Shown here in pieces: positions 6,946-17,181 of a stretch of 29,693 bases of DNA. A model generated the notes under the pieces. That model worked only from the letters and a program-made list of their open reading frames with translations, was not told the DNA's origin and did not search any database. Location: assembly GCA_949527715.1 (NCBI GenBank), contig CATEWF010000006.1:1-29693 (forward strand), given 5' to 3'. How positions within the stretch are numbered: position 1 is the first letter of the stretch; each line of letters begins with the position of its first letter. A program made the position numbers and the translations under genes. Origin of the DNA: an uncultured Mycoplasmatota bacterium (GTDB lineage Bacteria; Bacillota_I; Bacilli_A; Mycoplasmatales; Mycoplasmoidaceae).

Positions 6946-9159
6946 TTATATAGTTAACTGTGTACTACCATAGAAGTTAATGTTATCTCTTGTTTTAACT
7001 GTCATAGTTTTATTAACTGTATCTAAAACAAATTCATATTGGCCTTCTTGAAATTTGCTTTCAGTAATTCCTGATTGACTTAATCATAATGATTTTAGAG
7101 TATTTAAATCAATAGTTCTTCCTGTAGCATCAATTTGTTTTGTCATTAATTTAGAAATGTGAGGAATAGCATGAATGCTATCAGCACCATTTGTACAAAC
7201 AGCTATTCAATCTGAATCTAAACTATACAAATTACATAAATTTTGAGGAACTCATAAATTATTTATTTTTACATTATAGAAGACGTTTGAATTATCAGAT
7301 CTCTTAGGTGAATACATAAATTTTTCATTAAACAAATTAAGACATTCTATTGTTTCGGAAGTATCACCAATTAACTCTCTTGGTAATTCACTTACTCTTG
7401 TTGGAATTGATAATGTTTGAATACTAGTACCAAGAAATGCATCAGAATAAAAATTAAAATTCATTTGTACTTGCGGATCATCAAAAGAAGCACTATGATT
7501 ATAGTCTCATATAAGATTAGTGATTCCTGCTTGAGCTCTAAATGCATTTTTACCCATATACCTTAATGTATATGGAAGAATTACTGTACCAGTAACAATA
7601 CAAGCATTTTCAGATGCTCCAGAAAACCTTCCATAACCAAAACATCCTACATCTTCAGCACTTCTTCCTCATGTTGAAGGTGCCACATCATAACAACCTA
7701 ATATGGAAACAACTTCATATGTTGTGTTGTTAAGAAACAAATGGTGGCCTATGGATAATAAAGCGTCTGGGTCACTGCTTTTTGTGTAACTTGTTAAGAT
7801 GCTTACTTCATTTGGTTTATAAGGGTTTAAGATATATAAACAAATAATTTCATCACCAATTAATTTTTCAAATTTTCACCCATATTGTAAAGTATTTATA
7901 GTTTGACCAGTAATACCGCTGATATTTGTTCTAAATCAAGATAACGCCCCAAAGATACAATTGAAAGTTAATGAAGCAGGTTTGTACGAAGTGTTATTAG
8001 ATTTTACTGTTAATGTCGTTGTAAAAGTTTCTCCCTCAATTTCAGGATCATAATTTCCTTCATAAGTTAAAGAAAAAGTTTCAAGTGGAAGTGTTGCTGG
8101 ATCAACATCATTTGCTGCACAAATAATTTCAATGTTCTTTTGGATGGTATTATTTATAAATTGTGATCTACAAGAATACATTTCAATTGGATTACTTGTC
8201 GATCTTCCGGTTTTTGTAAACACATCACCAATATTTAATCTAGTATCTTTTATATAAAAGATAACCGAAGATTCTCCGTTGTAATAGCTACTTCCAGATT
8301 TTTTATAGATTGTGAGTTTGTATTGTAAACCGCCCATACATATAGAGTCGTTTACATCAAAATCAATAGCATCCATTTTAAGATTAGGAAATTGTGATGT
8401 TAAAACACTAATCATTTGATCTCTTGTTGGTAAAGATTCTCATGGAGTATTATCGGATGAAGAAGCTACTGTTAAAACTGTATTATTAGGAACATCAATT
8501 GTAATGTTTGTTGGGGTTGCCGGGGTAAGAACAGAATAGTTTAATGTAGCACTACCTGTTATTCCACAATATTTAGCTCCATCAGATAAATTAATTTGAA
8601 CTATCTTTTTTGTGTAATCACATTTAAAAGTTAAATAACTTACAATATTTGCATATTTTCCATATTTAGCATTGTTTTTAAGATATGATACAACAAGATC
8701 GCGCATATCTTGGTAAGAAGGATCTGCATAAATATTAGTTAAAGAAAAATCATTAAATAAATTAGTTAATGTTATTGGTTCAAATACGTTTGAATAAGAT
8801 AAAGTAAATGATCCTGTGTATCTTTGTGAATGCGGGGCACTAATTTCAATTGTCTTATTTAAAGGTGTAACTTTATACTCTAATTCATTAATAACTGATT
8901 GATAAGATAATTTATTGTTTTTTGACAAATATGTATATAAGTATCCGCCTACATCTTCACTAGTGGGTGTTGTTTTTGCACCGACCATTGGATTAAGAAC
9001 AGGGTTTGAAAAAATACTATTAATATTTATCGGAGTATCATCAGACAAATTAATATTTTGATTATATGTTTTAGGTGAAACAAGAGCGTAAAAAGGAGTA
9101 GTCAAACAGAAACTACTAGTTAAGCATGTTATTAGTGTAATTTTTCTTTTAAACTTCAT
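6946..9159 (-). CDS. Large secreted surface protein A (intact member of the long pair)
   Basis: 737 residues with TGA as Trp. The chosen ATG at 9159 follows AGGAAA and the stop of gene B by 7 nt; an upstream ATG at 9204 in the same frame would overlap B. The N-terminus MKFKRKITLITCLTSSFCLT is a Sec signal peptide without a proper lipobox. Repeated short segments with an aromatic-x-Gly core near residues 113 (RYTGSFTLSY), 196 (KYCGITGSATLNY), 292 (YYNGESSVIFYI) and 729 (FYGSTQLTI) suggest tandem beta-rich modules. A central Gly/aromatic block (GCFGYGRFSGASENACIV) and LPYTLRYMGKNAFRAQAGIT are shared with protein B. No C-terminal anchor is seen. Probable surface or secreted antigen/adhesin; I recognise no named family. 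Confidence 0.8.
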
Positions 9160-9166
9160 ATTTTTC

Positions 9167-11435
9167 CTAATTTGATAATACCAAATTTGCTGTAAATTGT
9201 CCATAGTAATAATGATTATCTTTTATATAAATAGTAATTGTCTTGGCATTTCTATCAACAACATATTTATATATTGATTCATCATCTTCAATTTTCGCTA
9301 GTAAATCAGCATAAGACATAGAAGCCTGTTGAGCACTAGTTGTTATTCAACATGCAAATATTTCTTGATCTGTATTATTTATAGAAGCATTAACTTGTGG
9401 AACCATAATCTTAGATACATGAGGAATAGCTAAAATATTTGTAGTTTTAGATTTTCATGTATCACTTTGTTTATATGTTTCTCACAAATTTTCAGTAACA
9501 TACAATGTTGAAAATAAATAGTTATTAGCTATGTTTTTCCCATTTGATTTTCCATATGGGTAATATTTCTTACTACTTAAAAAATATGTAGGCATAGAAA
9601 TTGTAGCTCCACCAACTCACTCAGCTGGAATATCTTGAATTCGTGTTGGGTTATTTCATCTTTTAACTCCTGAACATTGATAAAAGGCATCTGAATAAAA
9701 TGAGGCATTAAAATCTAACTCTTTATCATCATATATTTGTCCAGGTTTCTTTAATCAAACAAATTCAGTTACGCCGGATTGGCTTCTAAAACAATTTTTA
9801 CCAAAATATTGAATAGTATATGGTAATCCAATTTTTCCAAAAAGTTGACAAGCACCACTGAAACCTACAGTTAATGATGCAAGTGCACCTTTATCATCTT
9901 CTGCATTTGATAAATTTGCTTTTTGAATATCGCATGCACCAAGAACTCCTCAAACATCATATTCTATATTTTGGTATTTTACTTTGTAACCAATATTTAA
10001 ATATGGATCCCCAGTACTAACCATAGCAACATTTGAATAAGCAATACCAACTTGGTTGTTGTAAGGATTCATTCGTTCAAAAGCAAATTTTTGACTACTA
10101 ATTGTAGATAATTGGTTTGTTGATCAGCAATATTCAGATTGATTACTAAACAATTCTTGACATGTAACTTCAAAAATAGGTGGTTGTTGAACATAAATAC
10201 AATTAATTGTTACAGATCCTTTATAGTATCGAGAATTGTCATTAACAGTTATTGTTAGAGTAAAATTATTTCCAATAGTTTCAGTTTCTCCTGCTCCAGA
10301 AGAGTAAACAAAAGAAAAATCATCACTTATTAATGTACCTGGATCAATATTATTTGCTGTAGCAATAATATTGATTATTTTGTTTTCACCAGATTTTGCA
10401 GCAGTTCCATTTTTTGTTCGGTATACTTGCATTGGATTAGATGCATCTTGTCCTACTTTTATAACTAAGCTTAGTTGAACTCTTGTGTCCTTTAAATAAA
10501 ATATCACACAAGTGCTTCCGGTATAGTAAGAAGAATTATTGTTAGGAACAATAGTTAATCTATATTGTGTATCTCAAATGTTATATGCATCTTCAATATT
10601 GATTTGAAGAGCATCTGTTTGTAATGACGAACCAAATTGTTCTTTTAATTTTAAAACAAATTCTTCATAATTTGGTAATGCTGATCAAGGAGAAGAACTT
10701 GCTGTTGATGCACAATCTAAAAAAAGTATTAACTGGGATAATTGTTGCAATGTCAGTTGTCACAGATGGAGTATTAACTTCATAAGGAATTTGTAGTGTA
10801 GTTCCTTCGTCTACGATTCCGCAATACTTTGCATCAGCAGTCAAATGAATTTCAACTTTATTATTTTGAAAATTAAAAGTTAAATATGAAATAACATTTT
10901 TGTAAATGTTATATTCTTCTGATTGATTAAAATAGTCAGCTATAGTACTAATCAATGATTTTCTTGATGGTACTGTTAATGAAGACTGTATTTTTGTTAA
11001 TCCTGAAAAAAGTTCAGTAAGAGAGATTTTTTTGAAAATATTTGTGTATTCTAATGTAAATTGACCAGTGTATCTACCAGAAACCTCTTCCGCTTTAACA
11101 GAAAATGTTTTATTATTTGAATCAACAGTAATTGTTAAATCATTTAACAAAGTTGGATACTGAGAAAGCAAATTGTTTTCTGTTAAATACTTGTATAAAT
11201 GACCATAAACATCATCATTAGATAAAACTTCTCTTACTCCAATAATTGGTTTATTTGATGAATCAGTACCAATATTGAATATTGAGTTAATGTTAATAAT
11301 CACATTAGGCTCATCTAATTTGGTGTTGCACTTAATTGTAGTACTATTATTTACGGGAGAAAAAGACAATAAACTACTGCTAATTAAAGTAGTAGTCAAA
11401 CACATTGTTTTAAATTTTAAAATTCCTCTTTTCAT
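9167..11435 (-). pseudogene. Large secreted surface protein B, frameshifted at a homopolymer (paralogue of A)
   Basis: From ATG 11435 (5 nt after the stop of C; the upstream TTG is not used) the frame encodes a Sec signal peptide (MKRGILKFKTMCLTTTLISS) and the same layout as A, then goes out of frame at a run of seven T on the coding strand (plus strand A run 10719-10725). As written the product stops at 10581 after 284 residues. Removing one T restores a continuous frame of 755 residues: PVNTFLDCASTASSSPW, then the A-like remainder SYYTGSTCVIFYLKDTRV, GLPYTIQYFGKNCFRSQSGV and a C-terminus LVLSN. The downstream part is well preserved and clearly coding. It may be a phase-off allele, a recent inactivation or a sequencing error; I cannot decide. 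Function as for A. Confidence 0.8.
10719..10725 (-). repeat. Seven-base homopolymer at the frameshift in gene B
   Basis: Seven A on the plus strand, T7 in the coding strand of B. The length of this tract determines whether B encodes 284 or 755 residues (six T gives the long frame), which makes it a candidate slippage switch. Confidence 0.75.
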
Positions 11436-11440
11436 CAAAA

Positions 11441-12946
11441 TTATTGATTTAATCTATATGCGATTTCAAGCGGATCTCCTTGATAATGAAGAGAATTAGG
11501 AACAGATAAAGTTATTTTTTTGTTTGTTTTGTCAATCGCAATAGTTACTTCTTGTCAAAAAATTGGTGATAGATCAGTTTGTTGACTAATTTTGTATTCA
11601 AAAAAGCTAATAATATCTGCATCAGATGGATCAGTATAGAATTCTAAACCACCTTCTGGAATAAGGGTTTCATATGTTGATTTAAAATCTATTTTATTTA
11701 ATAAAGTATATTCAAAAAAAAGTTTAGTGTTAGATGTATCAAGAGAGTCTGAAAGACTTGCATAATATGGGTTAGACTGATTCATTACGATTTGAGCATA
11801 AAGCTTGTTATCTTTTGTTGTTTTTTTAAAGTATCAAGAATCAGTAATAGTATTTAATTTTTCAAAAAAAGGAAAGCTTTCAATATCGCTATAGTATTGA
11901 GTAAATGTAGTTTTGAAGTTTCCTGTGTCTGGATCAACAATATATTGGTGAGAGTTTGAATATGATCAAATATTTTCACCTGATTGTCAATTTTCATCAT
12001 CATAAACAAAAGGACGTGTGAACACAATGGTGAATTCAACACCATTTGGCTCTTGTGAATAAACAGAAAATTGTGGGTTTGGGATCAATCTAAGTGCATA
12101 TGTGATAGTAGTTTCATTTGTTTTACGTCCATAATATCCGTTTGTATTTCATAGAGATTTTCAATTTTCCGCTATTTCCGCATCCGCACCATTAACTCCT
12201 GCTTGTCTTGCTGTTTTATATGAACCTGAAGATTCATCAAATTCAGCTCAATCTGTTCAAGTAGGAGTAGATTCAGAGATGTTCAAACAATATTGAATAT
12301 GAACAGAGTTAGTATTTAAATTTTCATTTTTGTCTTTAATTGCTTTTAATATTTGTGCATTGCTTGGTGCAAAATTATTAGCATATTCATCAGTAGTCAT
12401 ATCAATGTCGGTATTAGTAAAATCTTCGCTTAAACTTCTAATTTGATCAGTTTTGTCTAAATAGAAATAAAATTTTACTGAACCTGTATAGTTAGTACTA
12501 TGTTGCATTGCTGCCAATGTTACTTCTTGTCATTTGTTATACGCATCGTTTTTATCATAGTTATTTTGGAAGGTTACAGTTAATTCATTAACCATTGATT
12601 TATTGTCTTCATCAACAGTATTAATTTGCTGTTGTAGGTAATATAACAAACTATCTTTGCTTCAAATAACATTTTTTGCACCTTCTCGTAAACCTTCACC
12701 TTGGAATTTGGCTCCGCCAAAACAATTATCATTTGTCATTACTGGATCAGATCCAATAGAAACATCTTCTTTTCAAACAGAAGTAAGTTTTGAAAAAACA
12801 GTTTTAATGTCTGTTTTTTCTTCGGTATTATCATTAGCAACAGCAATTGCAACGCCTGTAGCGATGCCACTAATTCCGCATACAGCTAATGGAGCAACTG
12901 CAAATAGCATTATTTTTTTCATTTTAAATTTTTTTGAATTTTTCAT
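11441..12946 (-). CDS. Membrane-anchored surface protein C (short pair)
   Basis: 501 residues with TGA as Trp. ATG at 12946 follows AAGGA by about 8 nt. The N-terminus MKNSKKFKMKKIMLFAVAPL starts a basic segment followed by a roughly 26-residue hydrophobic helix rich in Gly and Ala. The Cys in PLAVCG does not fit a lipobox (Val at -1), so a signal anchor or cleaved Sec signal is more likely. The exported part is Asn/Asp/Thr/Trp-rich and parallels D: STNYTGSVKFYFYLDKTDQ here corresponds to SNYYIGSFSIYYWLNLS in D, both have HIQYC/HFQYC and LRLIPN/LRIAPN segments, and both share a C-terminal LLNKIDF/LIEKIDF block. It starts 18 nt after D and ends 5 nt before B, so it is co-transcribed. Probable surface antigen; function unknown. 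Confidence 0.8.
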
Positions 12947-12964
12947 ATTTTATTTCCTTATCAT

Positions 12965-14494
12965 TTATTGTATTAATTGATATTCGATAGTTTTACTGAA
13001 CGAGTTATAGTGCAATGATGAATTTAAGTCATTAGAAGTAAGTAGTGTTTTAATTGTTATTTGATTAGTAGATATTTCTATATGTATTTCATCTCAATAG
13101 AATTTTTCATCAGGTCCATATCTAGATATGGCTTTACGTTCAATAAGTTGCCTTACTTCCTGTTCTGTTGGTGTTTGATAGAATACATCATTAAAACTAA
13201 TGTCAAGATATCTTTCAACAAAATCAATTTTTTCAATTAATGATCATTTAAATTCATATCTTGTTTCGGTTTTTGTTTGGTCATTTGAATTGAAATATGG
13301 ATTTCCATTAATGTTAAATTCAGCGATTTTAGTTTCGAGATCAACACTTTCTAAACTTCAATTTGAAGGGTATTTATCTAATTCATAAAATCAATAATTT
13401 TGTTTATAGTCTTCTGTGAATATAGTTCGAAAGTTATTAATTGTAGGAGCTACAACAAATTCATACTCTTCTTCAAAACTTCATTTATTTTGTCATGTTT
13501 GTTCATCAGATATCTCTGGCCTATACAATTGTATTGTTACTTCAATAGGATTTTGATATTTATAATATGTGTTTAGATCGTTTGGTGCTATTCTTAAACG
13601 CATAGCATCATTTTTACTACCATAGGTATCTTCTTTTGAACATCATAATGAATTAGCGAATGCTTCGTCATCAATGCTTTGTTGATCATAGACACCAAAT
13701 TTTTTATTAGAATCATAACCAATAACAGGACTAATATCAGGCGTTATTTCTTCATAGTCATTTCATTCAGCAGTCATTTCGCTTTCAAAATTAGTACAAT
13801 ATTGGAAGTGGATAGCATCCACATCTAGTTGAGGATTTACATCTGCAAAAGCATTTTTTAAATTTTGATAAGTTAATGATTTTAAATCCCTAATACTATT
13901 AGAAGTTAAATAAGAAATATCAGTTTTTTGTAAGTCAAGAGCTAATGAACCAGAAATACTTAAATTTAATCAATAATAAATTGAAAATGAACCAATGTAG
14001 TAATTTGAGTCTTTTTTAGCGGATATTATTATTTTATGTCAATGATCTGCACAATCTTTTTCTTGTTGATCTGGTTCTGTATCAAATACTACATCAACTT
14101 CACTGTCAATATCAGGATATTTGTTTGCTGGATCTGCATCATCTAAATCTTCTTGTAAATGCTTAATAATTTTGGCTCTATCATATAAATAATCAGTAGA
14201 AGTATTTATTCGATATCCAGATTCACCTTTAAAACTTACGTTACCTCAACAATATTCAGCATCCATTTGATATGCACTTTGTGGAATGTTTTCCGATACA
14301 TCATCTAGTCAAACTGAACCATGTTCATGTTCATCTGACCCTACGAATTTAAATAACTCTAATAAATTTGTCTTGATTGTTTTATCATCTGATGAACTAC
14401 ACGAGCAAGATGAAACATAAAAAATACTACTAGTTAATAATAATCCAGTAGCACACAAAGCAACAATTCTAAAAAATTGTTTAGATTTTTGCAT
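12965..14494 (-). CDS. Surface lipoprotein D, first gene of the four-gene surface cluster
   Basis: 509 residues with TGA as Trp. MQKSKQFFRIVALCATGLLL begins a lipoprotein signal ending in the lipobox VSSC with the lipidated Cys at residue 30, followed by a Ser/Asp linker. The mature part contains an aromatic-x-Gly module (SNYYIGSFSIYYW), AIHFQYCTNF, AMRLRIAPN and a C-terminal LIEKIDFVERY, all echoed in C. About 480 residues would be exposed on the cell surface. It is the promoter-proximal gene of D-C-B-A and lies 110 nt from the end of the ribosomal cluster. A 16-nt poly(A) tract sits directly in its promoter region, and no Shine-Dalgarno is visible. Large lipoproteins with such control are typically antigenically variable in mycoplasmas. 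No specific family recognised. Confidence 0.82.
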
Positions 14495-14503
14495 ATTAAT
14501 AAT

Positions 14504-14532
14504 ATTTTAGTTTTTTTTTTTTTTTTAAAAAA
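14504..14532 (-). promoter_or_regulatory. Candidate poly(A)-tract promoter of the D-C-B-A surface cluster
   Basis: On the minus strand a run of 16 A (14526-14511) followed by one C lies directly before TAAAAT (14509-14504), a plausible -10. The tract plus C makes a 17-nt spacer from TTTTTT (14532-14527), a weak -35. Homopolymeric A tracts next to the -10 control on/off expression of the vlp lipoprotein genes of M. hyorhinis. If this -10 is used, transcription starts almost at the ATG (14494). Another reading puts the tract in the 5' leader with a promoter further upstream (TTAACA at 14561-14556). Confidence 0.55.
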
Positions 14533-14571
14533 TTAATTAAGATTTTACTAAGCTTTGTTAACTTATTAAAT

Positions 14572-14599
14572 AAAAAAAATCAATGCTTTAATGCATTGA
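14572..14599 (-). terminator. Rho-independent terminator of the S10-spc-alpha cluster
   Basis: On the minus strand TCAATGC pairs perfectly with GCATTGA across a 6-nt loop and is followed by eight T (14579-14572). It begins about 5 nt after the rplQ stop and ends the ribosomal protein transcript. Confidence 0.85.
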
Positions 14600-14604
14600 C
14601 TCTT

Positions 14605-14964
14605 TTACTTAACTAAAGCAAGAATTGCTTCTTCTGTATTGTCTCCTGGTCTAGTACCAAGTTTTAATACTCTTGTGTAACCACCATTACGGTTAGCATA
14701 TTTCTTAGCATAATCATTAATTGTTTTAACCAATTCATCAATTGATTTGTCTTTAGTAGCTAAAATAATTGATCTAATTTGACGGTTAGAAGCTAAAGTG
14801 TTTTTCTTTGCTAAAGTAATTACCTTATCAACGTGTTTTTGAGTTTCTTTAGCTTTAGTAATAGTAGTAGTAATTTTACCATAAGCGAATACATCGCTTA
14901 CTTGTTGTCTTATTACCATTTGTCTTCAAGCTGAAGTTTTTCCTTTTTTATTAATAAATGACAT
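14605..14964 (-). CDS. rplQ: 50S ribosomal protein L17
   Basis: 119 residues, the usual length for L17. The correct start is ATG 14964 (MSFINKKGKTSAWRQMVIRQ), which requires TGA as Trp at residue 13; under the standard code only the internal Met would be found. SAWRQMVIRQQVSDVFAYGK matches the family's conserved RxxxLRNLVTSLF..ERI region in divergent form, and the C-terminus GGYTRVLKLGTRPGDNTEEA is the classic L17 ending. L17 binds 23S rRNA at the exit-tunnel side of the large subunit. AAGGA precedes the ATG; the gene is 21 nt after rpoA and is the last gene before the terminator. In many mollicutes energy-coupling-factor ATPase genes follow rplQ; here surface antigens do. Confidence 0.95.
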
Positions 14965-14985
14965 AATATTCCTTTCATTTAAAGA

Positions 14986-15969
14986 TTATTCATCTTTAAA
15001 AGTTAATCCGTAATCAGTCAATTGTTTTTGAATTTCACGTAATGATTTCTTACCTAAGTTGTTAATCTTTTCAACTTGTGATTTAGTCATATTAGTTAAT
15101 TCTTGAATAGTTTGAATACCATAACGTTTTAAACAGTTGTATGAACGCACAGATAAGTTCAAATCTTCAATTGCAATTGATAAAGTATTTGCTTTTTGTT
15201 GTTCAAGTTGCTGGTTAATCACTTGCATTTCTTTAACTTTTTCATTTAATTCAATTAATGGGTTGAAGTGTTCAGCTAAGATTTTAGCAGCTAATGCAAC
15301 TGCATCAGTTGCATTAATTGAACCATTAGTTGTAACTTCCATAGTTAATGAGTCACCAGTTAATGTTTTAGTAATTTTGTAGTCATCTACATGGTAACCC
15401 ACTTGGATAATTGGGCTAAAGTTAGAATCAGTAGCAATAACTGATAAAGTGTTAATTAATTCACGGTTTTCAGTGAATGTTTTAAAACCACGTCCTCTTG
15501 TAGCATAAATTTCCATATCAAAACTTGCTTTCTCGTCTGTAATGGTACAAATGTACAAGTTTTTATTAACAATTTCCATGCCAGTAGGAGCTTCAATATC
15601 AGCAGCAGTTACAGTACCAGCACCTTTTTTAGAGATGTTTAATGTTGGTCATTGTTCAAGCTTTGTACTAGCTAAATCTTCATCACTAAATGCTGATTCA
15701 CTTATTTTAAGAACTAAGTTTTTAAGATTTAAAATGATTTGAGTAACATCTTCTTTTACACCTTTGATTGCTTGAAATTCATGAGTGACACCAGGAATTT
15801 TAACAGCAAATACTGATGATCCTGGAATATTTGATAATAAAGTTCTTCTTAAAGCATTACCAATTGTTGTACCAAAACCTTTTTGTAAAGGTTGGATAAC
15901 AAACTTAGTTTGTTTAGAATCTTCTTTTTGAATGATTGGTTTAATTTCGTATTTTAAAAATTTTTCCAT
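14986..15969 (-). CDS. rpoA: DNA-directed RNA polymerase subunit alpha
   Basis: 327 residues with one TGA Trp (LEQWPTL). The N-terminal domain has the dimerisation/assembly motif GFGTTIGNALRRTLLSNIPG and VTHEFQAIKGVKEDV, typical of alpha. A linker from about residue 230 leads to the C-terminal domain (LNLSVRSYNCLKRYGIQTIQ, then ELTNMTKSQVEKINNLGKKS), which retains the helix-hairpin-helix that contacts UP elements and activators. Alpha nucleates assembly of RNA polymerase (alpha2-beta-beta'). It sits between rpsK and rplQ, 19 and 21 nt away, as in the standard alpha operon. Start ATG 15969 is preceded by AGGAG. Length is normal. Confidence 0.97.
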
Positions 15970-15988
15970 TTTGTTTCTCCTCTCTTAA

Positions 15989-16402
15989 TTAACGTGGTTT
16001 TTTTGGTGGTCTACAACCATTGTGTGCTAGTGGTGTTGCATCAGATAATTCTGTAATATCTAATCCACATGCAGCTAGACTTCTAATTGCTGTATCTTTA
16101 CCTTGACCTGTTCCATTGACTACAACTTTTACAGATTTAAGACCCATAGCCATAGCAGCTTTTGCTGCTGCAGTTGCTGCTACACCAGCAGCGTATGGAG
16201 TTGATTTCTTTGAACCTTTGTAACCAATTACTCCTGATGAAGATCAAGTTAATGCATTACCTTGTTCGTCTGTAATAGTAACAATTGTATTGTTAACTGT
16301 TGAGTGAATATGAGCGATACCTTTAATGCTAGCGATTTTCTTTTTCTTTTTAGGTTTAGCTTTAGCGCTAGTTTTTTTAGTTGTTTGTTTAACACTTGCC
16401 AT
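15989..16402 (-). CDS. rpsK: 30S ribosomal protein S11
   Basis: 137 residues, slightly long because of a Lys-rich N-terminus (KAKPKKKKKIASIKG). It includes the conserved VTITDEQGNALTWSSSGVIG (Trp by TGA), KKSTPYAAGVAA and the C-terminus THNGCRPPKKPR-type ending, here AHNGCRPPKKPR. S11 forms the platform of the small subunit and contacts the 3' part of 16S rRNA near the mRNA exit. A perfect AGGAGG lies upstream of ATG 16402. The single TGA splits the frame under the standard code, so the gene is easy to miss. Confidence 0.96.
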
Positions 16403-16413
16403 ATTTTACCTCC

Positions 16414-16788
16414 TTACTTAGTTTCTACTTTCTTGTTTGCAATTGTCTTACGTGGACCCTTACGAGTTCTTGCATTAGTCTTTGTACGTTGACCTCTTGT
16501 AGGTAAACCTCTACGATGTCTAATACCACGGTAACAGTTGACTTCCATTAATCTCTTAATGTTCATTGCAACTTCACGTCTTAAATCACCTTCAAGTGTT
16601 AACTTGACTGCAACTTCACGGATTGCTGCTAATTCTTTTTCAGTTAATTCGCTTACTCTCTTTTCTGGGTCAATTTTTGCTTCTTTACAAATTTTCTTTC
16701 CCATTGGTATACCAATACCATAGATATAAGAAAGTGAATAAGGAACTTTTTTGTTGTTAGGAATGTCTACACCTAATATACGTGCCAT
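16414..16788 (-). CDS. rpsM: 30S ribosomal protein S13
   Basis: 124 residues. Begins MARILGVDIPNNKKVPYSLS with the helix-two-turn-helix YIYGIGIPMGKKICKEAKID, and ends with the RNA-binding tail RGIRHRRGLPTRGQRTKTNA followed by RTRKGPRKT. S13 sits in the head of the 30S subunit and contacts the P-site tRNA and the 50S bridge. Length and order (rpmJ-rpsM-rpsK) are standard. 12 nt after rpmJ, 11 nt before rpsK, with AGGAG before the start. Confidence 0.97.
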   Translation of the reverse strand: MARILGVDIPNNKKVPYSLSYIYGIGIPMGKKICKEAKIDPEKRVSELTEKELAAIREVAVKLTLEGDLRREVAMNIKRLMEVNCYRGIRHRRGLPTRGQRTKTNARTRKGPRKTIANKKVETK

Positions 16789-16800
16789 TTTGTTCTCCTT

Positions 16801-16914
16801 CTATCCTTGTCTTTGTTTGTGCTTTGGATTTTTGCAAATAACCATTACACGACCTTTTCTTTTAATAATTTTACAATCCTTACAGATTGGTTTTACAGAT
16901 GCTCTTACTTTCAT
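16801..16914 (-). CDS. rpmJ: 50S ribosomal protein L36
   Basis: 37 residues, MKVRASVKPICKDCKIIKRK then GRVMVICKNPKHKQRQG, the canonical L36. The zinc ligands are all present (CxxC at residues 11 and 14, Cys27 and His32), so this is the zinc-binding form. Too short for most ORF cut-offs. It lies between infA (23 nt) and rpsM (12 nt), as in the standard spc/alpha junction. L36 binds 23S rRNA near helix 97 in the large subunit. Confidence 0.96.
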   Translation of the reverse strand: MKVRASVKPICKDCKIIKRKGRVMVICKNPKHKQRQG

Positions 16915-16937
16915 AGTTTATATATTATATATGAAAA

Positions 16938-17150
16938 TTAACGGCGATAAGTAATTCTTCCACGTGTTAAGTCATATGGACTTAACTCAACTTGGACAGT
17001 ATCGCCTTGTAAAATCTGAATCTTGTGAAGACGCATTTTACCAGACACGCTAGCCATTACTTCAATTCCATTTTCTAATTGAACTTTGTAAGAATTTGCA
17101 TTAAGCACTTCTTTAACTGTTCCATTAATTTTTATTGCATCATTTGCCAT
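16938..17150 (-). CDS. infA: Translation initiation factor IF-1
   Basis: 70 residues, the standard length. An OB-fold protein: AIKINGTVKEVLNANSYKVQ, then LENGIEVMASVSGKMRLHKI and GDTVQVELSPYDLTRGRITY matching the family's conserved C-terminus (YDLTKGRITYR). IF-1 occupies the A site of the 30S subunit during initiation. It is 31 nt after map, with AAGGAG upstream, and 23 nt before rpmJ. Confidence 0.97.
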   Translation of the reverse strand: MANDAIKINGTVKEVLNANSYKVQLENGIEVMASVSGKMRLHKIQILQGDTVQVELSPYDLTRGRITYRR

Positions 17151-17181
17151 TAATTTCTATTTTTTTCTCCTTTTTTAAGAT

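Noticed and set aside
9157..9204. Upstream ATG (9204) for surface gene A
   Set aside because: It would overlap gene B and put 15 polar residues before a clear signal peptide; the ATG at 9159 has AGGAAA upstream.
12920..12946. Lipobox in protein C (PLAVCG)
   Set aside because: Val at -1 does not fit the lipobox rule and the hydrophobic segment continues well past the Cys; signal anchor preferred.
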